A stretch of 64,000 bases of DNA, taken from assembly GCA_009911305.1 (NCBI GenBank), contig QXXC01000006.1, positions 62,001-126,000 on the forward strand, in the 5' to 3' direction. The DNA is from Clostridiaceae bacterium (GTDB lineage Bacteria > Bacillota > Clostridia > Lachnospirales > Lachnospiraceae). A program made the translations under genes and the position numbers. This document shows positions 7,953 through 15,883 of this stretch, piece after piece (the first letter of the stretch is position 1; every line of letters begins with the position of its first letter). The notes below the pieces were generated by a model. The model ran no database searches. It had not been told where the DNA came from and saw only the letters and a list, made by a program, of their open reading frames with translations.

Positions 7953-8990
7953 CTACCTCCCCCCATTCGCAACCGACCACACCCGCGGCGCAAATTTCCG
8001 CAAAAACCGAACCGCCTGATAACACACTGCCACCGCCACACCCGGCATGATGCCAAACAATACCCCGGCTGCCCACACATTTCCCGGAAATGCTGCCGCG
8101 CAGAGCTTATTGATCAGCCTCACCGGGACGAAATGAAAGGCATAAATAAAAAATGTACACGTCATAAACGGCCTGACCTGCCCCAGAAAACCTTCCGGGA
8201 CTGCCGCCCACGCCCCGGCCGGAACCAAAAGCTGGCACAGCACAATAGCGGCCACCTGTCCGCCCGCATAATAAACATGCCCAAGCACAATCCCAAGCGC
8301 AATCAAAAGGATCCCCACCCCGGCGCGCCGCCTGTTCCAGGGCGCTTCCGCGATCCGGCGTCCGTGCAGCGCCGCAAAGGCCGCAGCCGAATAGTAAAAA
8401 ACCGCATCCGGGTTCAGCCACAGGAGCTGTCTCCCCTGATAAACCAAAAGCAGCAGGAAACCAAAGAAGGCGGCGCCGGTCCACACACGTTTTAAAATCA
8501 GATAGAGAAGCGGAGCCAGGGCCACCAGCAGGATAAGCTGATACATAAACCAGAACACAGGGTTAAAGGAAAAATGCAGAACCGCCTCCAGAAATCCGCT
8601 CAGAGTCACCGTCAGCTCCGGGCGGTTAATAACCGAACGCAGCGCGCCGATCCGGCTGGCAGTCACATATCCCGCATAATAGACCGTATTCCAGAACAGA
8701 TACGGGATCAGAAGGCTTTTCACACGCCGCGCCCATTTTTCCCGAAGCTGTCCCATTTCAAACCCGCGGTAAAATAAGTACCCTGTCAGCATGATGAAGC
8801 TGGGTACGCAGAAACGGCTCAGCTTCGGCATCGTCACATATTCAAATACGAAGAGCGGATGCCCTGCCGACGCCTCCCCCAGAAACAGCTCCGCATTCCC
8901 GGCATGATGCCAGATCACAAGCAGGCAGCTTATAAAATTAAACCATGTTACCTTTTTACGAAAACGGCTCTCTTCCATCAAAAACCTCAT
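7953..8990 (-). CDS. Acyltransferase-3 family membrane protein
   Basis: Polytopic membrane O-acyltransferase of the type that modifies surface polysaccharides. The N-terminal segment has the family pattern FNFISCLLVIWHHAGN, including the His-containing first helix, and the protein has about ten hydrophobic segments over 345 residues. The ATG overlaps the stop of the upstream gene (ATGA), so the two are coupled; an ATG four codons in is also possible. Acceptor unknown. Confidence 0.8.
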   Translation of the reverse strand: MRFLMEESRFRKKVTWFNFISCLLVIWHHAGNAELFLGEASAGHPLFVFEYVTMPKLSRFCVPSFIMLTGYLFYRGFEMGQLREKWARRVKSLLIPYLFWNTVYYAGYVTASRIGALRSVINRPELTVTLSGFLEAVLHFSFNPVFWFMYQLILLVALAPLLYLILKRVWTGAAFFGFLLLLVYQGRQLLWLNPDAVFYYSAAAFAALHGRRIAEAPWNRRRAGVGILLIALGIVLGHVYYAGGQVAAIVLCQLLVPAGAWAAVPEGFLGQVRPFMTCTFFIYAFHFVPVRLINKLCAAAFPGNVWAAGVLFGIMPGVAVAVCYQAVRFLRKFAPRVWSVANGGR

Positions 8991-10363
8991 CCGGCTATCT
9001 TAAGCACCATTCTGACAAAATTGGCATTGCCAAGTACAGCCATGCATATCCAGTAAATCCGGTAATATTTCGCGGAACATTTATACAGTCCGGCTGCCAG
9101 GCAGAGCTCCGCCGCCAGGATTGTCAGATACATATAATAAAAGGTTCTCATATGGGATACATACAAGGTAGGTGAAAAACCCATCAGCACACGGCTCCCA
9201 AATCCAACCCCCAAAAGGCTGATAAGCGCTGCACGCCAAAACAGGGAACCCAGATACTGCCACAAAAACAATACCGCACATACAAGAACCAGAGCCTGCA
9301 GGAGCAGAGGCATCCCGGAACCCAACGGACTCAGCTCTGTCCCCACGCTTAAATCCTTCACCCCATTAAACCACCGCAGCAAATCCCTCCCCGTCAGAGC
9401 TCCGGCTGCCTTTGCCGCCAGAATCAGCCCTTCCCAGAAAAGCGGCGTCAGACCGCAGACATACCACAGGATTCTTTTCTGTGGAGAAGACACTGCCAGC
9501 AGCGCGAGAAGCGCCGCAAAGCTTAAAAAAATCATATCCGGGATGCACAGAAGATAATTCATCGTCGAGGCAATCCCGTTCCACAGCTTTTGAACCGCGC
9601 TAAGCTGTGTAAACTCCGGCCAGTAGGCCTGCGCCGCCACCTCTGACCGTACAGCGTTTCCCCCAATAAGCAGAAACACCATAGAAACGGCCGTCATTCC
9701 CCACAGGAGCAAAACGCCTTTGCTTTTAACACGCTTAACGGCCAGATAAAGCGCCCCGGCCGGAAAGAACAGAAGCAGCAGCGCGGCCGGCTGCTCCATA
9801 TTGGCGGCCGGAATAATACACAACGCGGAAAACATCCACAATCCCTTACTGCAAGTTCCCCGCTCTGTGAGAAGCAGGCACAGTGGGAGAAGCGCCAGCA
9901 TCCCAAAGGTTCCGGACCACACGTAATTTATGAAACTGCCCGGAACTCCCGCCGCCGTCATATGCTCCAGAGGATAGCAGAAAAACAGAAAAACGGACAG
10001 CAGCCAGAAAAAAGGCGGCGCGGCCTCTGTGCCAAAGCAGCGCTTTCCCATCTCTCCGCAATAAAATCCCAATATAAAAACAGTCAGTATAATGACCGCT
10101 GTATTGCATATATAAAACCACATGGGAGAATGCCTGAGAAAGAAAAACAGGATTGCCTCCAGCACCACGCGGCTCGTCACATTTTCAAACCGGGACCAGA
10201 GGAGTTCCGATGCAGATACGCGGCTTAGCTCGTCCAGAAAATAGAGCGTATCGGAAGAAGCCCATTCGCAGGAAAAATGAAACCAGGCATAAGCCGCTGC
10301 CAAAAGCCCCGCCGCCAGAAGCCATTCCCTGTGCCCCGTCCGCTTTCTTCCAAACCATTTCAT
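8987..10363 (-). CDS. Polytopic membrane protein, DUF6056-like
   Basis: A 458-residue membrane protein with about ten to eleven hydrophobic segments. The N-terminal part (HFSCEWASSDTLYFLDEL, then SRVVLEAILFFF) resembles membrane proteins annotated as DUF6056, found near surface-glycan genes; I recall this resemblance rather than having tested it. The start ATG follows GAGAGGTG and lies 19 bases after the yhaM stop. Coupling to an acyltransferase suggests a joint role in cell-surface glycan modification (inference). Confidence 0.6.
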   Translation of the reverse strand: MKWFGRKRTGHREWLLAAGLLAAAYAWFHFSCEWASSDTLYFLDELSRVSASELLWSRFENVTSRVVLEAILFFFLRHSPMWFYICNTAVIILTVFILGFYCGEMGKRCFGTEAAPPFFWLLSVFLFFCYPLEHMTAAGVPGSFINYVWSGTFGMLALLPLCLLLTERGTCSKGLWMFSALCIIPAANMEQPAALLLLFFPAGALYLAVKRVKSKGVLLLWGMTAVSMVFLLIGGNAVRSEVAAQAYWPEFTQLSAVQKLWNGIASTMNYLLCIPDMIFLSFAALLALLAVSSPQKRILWYVCGLTPLFWEGLILAAKAAGALTGRDLLRWFNGVKDLSVGTELSPLGSGMPLLLQALVLVCAVLFLWQYLGSLFWRAALISLLGVGFGSRVLMGFSPTLYVSHMRTFYYMYLTILAAELCLAAGLYKCSAKYYRIYWICMAVLGNANFVRMVLKIAG

Positions 10364-10381
10364 CGAAATCACCTCTCACCG

Positions 10382-11332
10382 TCAGACGCTCTGCGACGTT
10401 TTCCTCACATTCGTCTCCAGAAGCCGGCTGTATCCCAGCCATCCGTTATTCTCACCGGCCCCTTTCAGAATCTCTGTCATGGTTTCCATCTTGGCATCCG
10501 TATTATCCGCAAAGCTTAAGGCCAGCGCCTCCAGCAGCGCCGGTTTCTTCGGAGAACCATACTCCAGCTCCCCGTGATGCGCCAAAATACAGTGCTTAAG
10601 CTCCACCGCTGTCTTCTCCGGGAAGCCCGGGATCTCCTTTATCCGCTCTGCCGCCATCTCCGTTCCGATAATGATATGCCCCAAAAGCTGCCCGTCGTCC
10701 GTATAATCATTCTCCGGAAAAGCTGAGAGCTCCTTCGTCTTCCCGATATCGTGAAACAGCGCGGCCGTCAGCAGCAGATCACGCTTCAGCATCGGATACG
10801 CCTCTGTATAATAATCGCATAGCTTCATCACGCTCAATGTATGCTCCAGCAGCCCTCCCACAAATCCGTGATGCACGCTTTTCGCCGCAGAGTGGAAGCA
10901 GAAGCGCTTCACAAAATCCCTGTCTTCTATAAAATAGCTGGCTGAAAGCTGTTTTAAATACGGATCCCTCATGGACTGAATCAGCGCCTTCAATTCCTGA
11001 TACATTTCCTTTATATCTTTGGAACTTACAGGCAGGTAATCCTCTTCCACATACTCGCCGGCCCCGGCCTGACGGATGCGCTTGATATTCAACTGATTGG
11101 ATCCCTGGAATACGGTCACATCTCCGTCCACATGGACATACTGGAGCGGCTCAAAATCCCCAATCCCCGGAGAACTCAGATCCCAAATCTTGGAATCAAT
11201 GGTCCCTGTTTTATCCTGTAAAATAACGGATGCGTATTCTTTTCCGTTCTTCGTCACCGCAAGCTGCCTCGTCTTGCACAGATAAATGTCCGAAATGCGC
11301 ATTCCTTCACGGAATTGTTCAATATACTTCAT
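10382..11332 (-). CDS. yhaM: 3'-5' exoribonuclease YhaM family
   Basis: Cytoplasmic 3'-5' exonuclease that trims RNA and single-stranded DNA. It has an N-terminal OB-fold (about residues 10-90, including YASVILQDKTGTIDSKIWD) followed by an HD domain with HHGFVGGLLEHTLSV, LLLTAALFHDIGKTKEL and ILAHHGELEYGSPKKP. The start is the ATG preceded by AGAAAGGAAAGGA (protein MKYIEQFREGMRISD); 13 upstream codons are open but less likely. Length, about 316 aa, is normal for the family. Confidence 0.93.
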   Translation of the reverse strand: MKYIEQFREGMRISDIYLCKTRQLAVTKNGKEYASVILQDKTGTIDSKIWDLSSPGIGDFEPLQYVHVDGDVTVFQGSNQLNIKRIRQAGAGEYVEEDYLPVSSKDIKEMYQELKALIQSMRDPYLKQLSASYFIEDRDFVKRFCFHSAAKSVHHGFVGGLLEHTLSVMKLCDYYTEAYPMLKRDLLLTAALFHDIGKTKELSAFPENDYTDDGQLLGHIIIGTEMAAERIKEIPGFPEKTAVELKHCILAHHGELEYGSPKKPALLEALALSFADNTDAKMETMTEILKGAGENNGWLGYSRLLETNVRKTSQSV

Positions 11333-11389
11333 ACGATATGTAGTCCTTTCCTTTCTGCCGTAGTCTCCCATTCAGAAAGCCAGGCGCGT

Positions 11390-12718
11390 TTACCTGGCTC
11401 TGATATCTACCTTATACTCCAGCTCCGTATAGCCCTCGCGGCCACGGCGCATCACCTTCACGGCCACGGCCGTCCCGCACTGGCAGGTTTCGATCTGCGT
11501 CTGAAGCTCCTTAAATGTCAGGATCTCCTTTTCCCCAAACAGCACGATAATATCGCCGTTCTGAATCCCCGCGTCATAAGCCGGGCTGCCCGCAAGAGCT
11601 TCTGTCACATAGACGCCCCGGGGAATTCCCGTCTCGCCCATTGCCTCGCTGATCTCCTGTCCCCGGATTCCGAAATACGGCGCGGGGCTGTTGTTCGTCA
11701 TCTTTTCCAGCACAGTCTTATAATCCGATATGCTGACAGCCGCCGTCAGTCCCCCGCCGTCCTCTGTCCCGTACTGCGCCGTCGTCCAGCCCACGATCTC
11801 GCCCGCTGTATTAACCAGAAATGTTCCCGCGCCGGAATTGCTCCTGATATCCGTATAAAGGACCCTGGTAATTCCGTCCGGAACCTGCACATCCCTGGCC
11901 ACATAGGAGACAATCCCATATGTCAGGGAATGAACCATGCCGGACGGCGCTCCAACCCCGAGCACCATATCGCCAATCCGGACTGAATACGAATTGCCCA
12001 GATTCAGAACCTTCACTTCCGAGCGCGTCTCACTGTCCATGCTCGCGGCCTTCACAGCCAGGACCGCCATGCCGTTTACCCCGTCGATCTGGCGCACCTC
12101 CCCGGCCGCCTCCGTCCCGTTATAAAATAAAACCGAGATATAATCCGCCTGCCGCACAGCGTCCGCATACGTAAAAATCAGGTATTCCCCGCTGGTCTGC
12201 GCAATCACCGCGCCTGCATAGCTCGTAGTATTTTCCACCGGATTCCCGAATAAATCCGTCTGCTGCTTTCCGGGGCTGACCGTCACAATCCCCTTATCCG
12301 ACTGCGTTCCGATATCACGCAGAACGCTGCTTAAAGAATCTAAGTTCTGCTGCGAAAAGCTGTAGCCGGCCATCACCTTTTCAACAGCGTCCTCCAGAAG
12401 CTCCGCCTCAAACGTCTCCTCTTCGGACGGCTCCGGCGCCTCTGTCTCCGCCGGGGCGGCCGTTGTCTCCGGCTCGTCCTTTGTAAACAGAATCGTAGGA
12501 CTCTCGCTCGGCTCCTCCGCTCCCAGATACCGATCCGCCAGCGGTTTAGACAGCACAAAGCTAACCGCCGCCAGCGCCCCAAACAGCACTGACAGGCAGA
12601 CAAACAGGCACAGCCGCTTTACAAGCTGCCGTTTCGATAAAGGCGGCTTCACGATCGTCTCGCGCATAAATTCACGCTTCGTCTTCTCTCTCTTCCCAGG
12701 CTCTTCTGTATCCGGCAT
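11390..12718 (-). CDS. HtrA-like trypsin-fold protein with PDZ domain, catalytic residues lost
   Basis: Membrane-anchored protein of the HtrA/S1C class: cytoplasmic basic N-terminus, one membrane helix (about 36-58), an acidic Glu/Pro/Thr-rich linker (65-105), a trypsin-like domain (about 140-335) and a PDZ domain (about 345-440). The positions of the catalytic triad are changed: the usual TNNHVV reads IFTYADAV (H to D), the DIAVL motif reads GMAVL (D to G), and GNSGG reads GAGTF (S to A, about residue 297). I therefore predict a non-proteolytic scaffold or chaperone. Start chosen at the ATG with AAAGGAG upstream. It lies just upstream of yhaM. Confidence 0.8.
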   Translation of the reverse strand: MPDTEEPGKREKTKREFMRETIVKPPLSKRQLVKRLCLFVCLSVLFGALAAVSFVLSKPLADRYLGAEEPSESPTILFTKDEPETTAAPAETEAPEPSEEETFEAELLEDAVEKVMAGYSFSQQNLDSLSSVLRDIGTQSDKGIVTVSPGKQQTDLFGNPVENTTSYAGAVIAQTSGEYLIFTYADAVRQADYISVLFYNGTEAAGEVRQIDGVNGMAVLAVKAASMDSETRSEVKVLNLGNSYSVRIGDMVLGVGAPSGMVHSLTYGIVSYVARDVQVPDGITRVLYTDIRSNSGAGTFLVNTAGEIVGWTTAQYGTEDGGGLTAAVSISDYKTVLEKMTNNSPAPYFGIRGQEISEAMGETGIPRGVYVTEALAGSPAYDAGIQNGDIIVLFGEKEILTFKELQTQIETCQCGTAVAVKVMRRGREGYTELEYKVDIRAR

Positions 12719-12840
12719 ACTTTCTTCTCCTTTGAACAGCATATCCTTATTATACTTTTCTTCCGGGCGATATGCAAGAGAAACAAACGTTCCCGGGGAA
12801 AGAGCGTAAAAAAGAATATTGCAAAACAAACTCCCATATG

Positions 12841-13059
12841 CTATAACGTTCTCAGACGAAAGTCAAAGGAATTGCGGTTCTTGCTCGTTTCGGTGAGCTG
12901 CTCCGTAAAACTGCTGCCTATTTGTCTTTGTCCATCCTCATGGTTAAAAATCAGGAAAATAATAACGGCTATTAAAACATATCTGAAAAATGATCGGTTA
13001 TATTCAGGTCCTCTAATCTGCTGAAGTTTTCCGTCATTTCTGTTAATACTCCCATACAA
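12841..13059 (-). CDS. Possible small membrane protein or decayed third family member
   Basis: A 72-codon frame starting at TTG with one hydrophobic segment (FFRYVLIAVIIFLIFN). A GGAGGAGA sits too close to this TTG but fits an overlapping ATG that opens a different 27-codon frame (MGVLTEMTENFSRL). The two frames together could be one small gene broken by a frameshift. It follows the upstream gene with a 17-base overlap. Product unknown. Confidence 0.25.
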   Translation of the reverse strand: MYGSINRNDGKLQQIRGPEYNRSFFRYVLIAVIIFLIFNHEDGQRQIGSSFTEQLTETSKNRNSFDFRLRTL

Positions 13060-13687
13060 TCTCCTCCAGCTTTATGGGAATATATTGGTCAATGCCCAAA
13101 TACCACCCGTCTCCCAAAGGCATCAGTTGCTCCCAATTATCCTCATTCAACGGATCCAGCGGCGCATACAAATATGAAATGATTTCTTCCCCTTCATAAC
13201 ATCTCACTTCCAAATATCGCTTATTCTCATCATGAGGATCCAGCACATCCGCGTCGCCATGAAGAACAATGCTCCAGATTTCGTTCCCCCCGGCTGCAAA
13301 ATCCAGAAATTCCTTTAAATTCTCAGACACTATAGATATCTCATCTTCCTCTAAAACATCATGATAATTCATCCATATATTGCCTCCAATTGTACGGTAA
13401 CGATATGTCATATGCCCTCCGTGCCACTCGCTCTCGTATTGATAAAACGTAAACTCCCACTCCCTGTCCTCACTAAAATATGATTCCAAATATTCAAAAT
13501 CATCCCTGTTATTTATAAAAAATGCCGCCATATCATCAACATTATTATAAAATTCCCCCTTCCGGCCTGGCTTCACAAAATGGAACAACGGCCATGCTGC
13601 AAACAGATACAATATTGCGCTTCCAGACAGAAATCCGGCTGCCGCTATACAAAATGACCATTTATGTTTCAACAAAGCATATATCAA
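13043..13687 (-). CDS. Membrane-anchored protein of unknown function, copy 2
   Basis: A 214-residue protein with one N-terminal membrane helix (about 10-32) and an extracellular domain rich in acidic and aromatic residues. It is related to its upstream neighbour: both have the pattern NR..(F/M)E.LE.Y, a W(E/G)F strand and LG(D/N)GWY near the C-terminus. It starts at TTG, overlapping the neighbour's stop as TTGA, with GGGAGGGGAG upstream, so translation is coupled. I do not recognise the family. Confidence 0.7.
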   Translation of the reverse strand: MIYALLKHKWSFCIAAAGFLSGSAILYLFAAWPLFHFVKPGRKGEFYNNVDDMAAFFINNRDDFEYLESYFSEDREWEFTFYQYESEWHGGHMTYRYRTIGGNIWMNYHDVLEEDEISIVSENLKEFLDFAAGGNEIWSIVLHGDADVLDPHDENKRYLEVRCYEGEEIISYLYAPLDPLNEDNWEQLMPLGDGWYLGIDQYIPIKLEEIVWEY

Positions 13688-14304
13688 TACTGTAACTCCC
13701 CTCCCTGTTCTGCGATAATAGAATACCAGCCATTTCCCAAAGACTTTATGACCAGGCTCTCATATTCCCTCTTTTCTACAGCCGGAAAACCATTCGGAGA
13801 ATATAAATAGTAAAATTCCTTTTTGCCATACCTGAAAGTATCAACAATTAATATCCTGGAGTCCGGAGAAATATCCGCCAGGCTTATATTTAGAGAAAAC
13901 TTCGGGCTTTTCCAATAATCCCCCTGCAGGATAACCCTGCATCCGTCTTTTGGAAAGTCCCCGCTTTTCAATGAAAATTCTAAAAACTCTTTAGGAACAT
14001 AATCCTCATCTGTCATATATTGCCGGCCTAAATTTCCACTGTAACACTGATATATGTGTTTACGTTCAGCCCAAAAGTAAACACATGAAAAGCCCCAGTT
14101 TTCGATACGGTTATAATAGTCCTCCAGCATTTCCATTTCTGTCCGGTTCTTTTCAAATATTGCGGGCCATTCTTCTGTATCATTTACTAAGCGTGATTCT
14201 TTTTGTGAACGTTTTATAGCCGGAAACACGAAAATAATCAATCCGGCAATGATAACTGAAGCAAACATCCCTGATAAATATAAACAGATATTTCGTTTCC
14301 ACAT
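13684..14304 (-). CDS. Membrane-anchored protein of unknown function, copy 1
   Basis: A 206-residue protein starting MWKRNICLYLSG, with a membrane helix at about 5-27 and an extracellular domain. The ATG has AAGGAAGGAG eight bases upstream; the frame is open 29 codons further without a comparable site. It is a diverged paralogue of the next gene (shared NRTEMEMLEDYY-like and LGNGWY-like segments). Base composition is more AT-rich than the housekeeping flanks. Function unknown. Confidence 0.7.
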   Translation of the reverse strand: MWKRNICLYLSGMFASVIIAGLIIFVFPAIKRSQKESRLVNDTEEWPAIFEKNRTEMEMLEDYYNRIENWGFSCVYFWAERKHIYQCYSGNLGRQYMTDEDYVPKEFLEFSLKSGDFPKDGCRVILQGDYWKSPKFSLNISLADISPDSRILIVDTFRYGKKEFYYLYSPNGFPAVEKREYESLVIKSLGNGWYSIIAEQGGELQY

Positions 14305-14473
14305 GGATGTATCTCCTTCCTTTTGGATATGGCCTGTTACTTTTTGATATAACACTTTACAGCAATGTCTGATACGAGCCTCCCATTTCACCCAGGCCTC
14401 CTTCAGATACTTATTGTATGTAGACCTTTTGTATTCACTGTCATTATACTATGCACTATGGAGGATTACCAGC

Positions 14474-14689
14474 ATGGATATAGTAAAAGTTTTCGGCGCT
14501 AACCTGAAAAAATATCGTACGGACATGGGCATTTCTCAGGAAGCATTTGCTGACAAATGCGGTATGCACCGCACATATATCAGCGCTATCGAATGTTATC
14601 GCAGAAGCATCTCCCTCGAAAATATTCAGCGCATCGCCGACGCTCTTGAAATCGAAACTTACAAATTATTTATTGAGGAGGAGAAATAA
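14474..14689 (+). CDS. XRE-family regulator, probable controller (C) protein of an R-M system
   Basis: A 71-residue protein made almost entirely of one helix-turn-helix domain ([20 protein letters not shown], then [15 protein letters not shown]). Size and position, two bases upstream of a restriction-enzyme fragment on the same strand, match controller proteins that time expression of the endonuclease. GGAGG precedes the ATG at 14474. It is the only part of the locus that looks complete. Confidence 0.75.
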   Translation: MDIVKVFGANLKKYRTDMGISQEAFADKCGMHRTYISAIECYRRSISLENIQRIADALEIETYKLFIEEEK

Positions 14690-14691
14690 AT

Positions 14692-14967
14692 ATGGCTTTT
14701 TATGATTACCAGCATCAGCAGAGAATTAAACAACTCGAACACATCTGGGAAAATCTTCAGGATTTAGCCCTCCTGGCCAGGCAGCATGGCATAGATGATA
14801 TATTTCAGGACAACGGCGCAAAAGTCTTACAACAACTGATTTATCTGAACATGGACATATTACCGGGCCGCGAGGGGAATGATGCTGTATCGGAAAGCGG
14901 AACTGAGTGGGAAATGAAATCCATTAATCACAAAAAACCATTTGATCCAGACTCAATCAATTTCTAA
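14692..14967 (+). pseudogene. Type II restriction endonuclease, N-terminal fragment
   Basis: Ninety-one residues beginning [20 protein letters not shown]. The segment [20 protein letters not shown] holds an Asp followed by E-x-K, the pattern of a PD-(D/E)XK nuclease core, and continues KSIN, as in type II endonucleases. Enzymes of this sort are usually 250-350 residues, so about two thirds of the C-terminal part is missing. The methylase on the other side is also truncated at its 3' end, pointing to one deletion between them. Confidence 0.65.
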
Positions 14968-15085
14968 TTCAAATGATATCTGGTCTGGCAGTATTTCAAT
15001 CTATCTATAACCAAATCTCCCTTATCTGTCAAAAATTTGATAAAAAATTCCGGTATACCTGCCGGAAAGCGGGCGGGATGCCCTT
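14968..15085. other. Deletion junction between converging R and M gene fragments
   Basis: This 118-base stretch lies between the truncated 3' ends of the endonuclease (plus strand) and the methylase (minus strand). It contains a short CCGGTATACCTGCCGG inverted repeat but no reading frame continuing either gene. The most economical explanation is one deletion that removed both C-termini. Confidence 0.5.
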
Positions 15086-15634
15086 TTACGCTGAATACGG
15101 CGTAAGAACATTAGAAACATTCGCTTTGCATTGCAACGGGTTTTTGCACAGCCACCAAACCGTATTTACAGATGTTTTTGCCCTTAATTTCCGTTTGTTT
15201 ACCCATTCGATCGGCGCAGGGAGTGCCGACGGATTGTGCCAATAAAATGGTTGGGCTAATTTAAAACCAATTACATCGCACATTTTGACCAAAGCCCTGA
15301 ACTGATATAAACTATAGGATGGCGTTCCCTTTTCATAAGCGCCCCCTATATCAATAACAAAACTTCCGTCATCCCGAAGCTTTCTATATACCAGTTCCGC
15401 AAATTGACAAAGCCAGTCCACATATTCTGACTGCTCTTCATTTCCATACGCTTTTTTTCGCTGTAAAGCAAATGGAGGACTTGTAACAACCAAGTTTACG
15501 CTATTGTCTTCTAAAAAATGCAGCGCTTCCAGGGAATCTATACATAAGCATTCACCATAAGCAGTTTTATATCCGGCGTTATTTTTCATTTGGCATTTCC
15601 TCTCCTGCATTGAAACCGGCATGTTCAGCTTCAT
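15086..15634 (-). pseudogene. DNA methyltransferase (probably N4-cytosine type), N-terminal fragment
   Basis: The fragment carries the catalytic motif TSPPFALQRKKAYG near its N-terminus, followed by YVDWLCQFAELVYRKL and SFVIDIGGAY, an arrangement seen in methylases where the catalytic motif precedes the S-adenosylmethionine motif. The FxGxG binding motif expected at the C-terminus is absent, and the protein stops after 182 residues (family about 280-320). A second start at 15589 (MKNNAGYKT) has AGGAGAGG upstream. Without the cofactor motif it should be inactive. Confidence 0.7.
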
Positions 15635-15660
15635 AATTCAACCAGCCTCTCAGCGCCATT

Positions 15661-15689
15661 ATTATACACACTAATTATACAACAATCAA
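15661..15689 (-). promoter_or_regulatory. Promoter of the methylase fragment
   Basis: On the minus strand TTGATT (15684-15689) and a perfect TATAAT (15661-15666) are 17 bases apart, just upstream of the methylase start. Confidence 0.6.
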
Positions 15690-15883
15690 CCATTTTACAA
15701 TAACACAGCAATCGTTCAGACAACCTGAACTGTCATATAACATCCCCCCTTCCCCCAATATTCCCCTTGCAAAAAACCCCGATACCCTTTATCATAAGAA
15801 TAAACGCCTCACATCCACACGCGATGCGGCTGTTTTTTAATCCCACAAACCACCCGCCACACGATTTAACAGGGGATCGAAGC

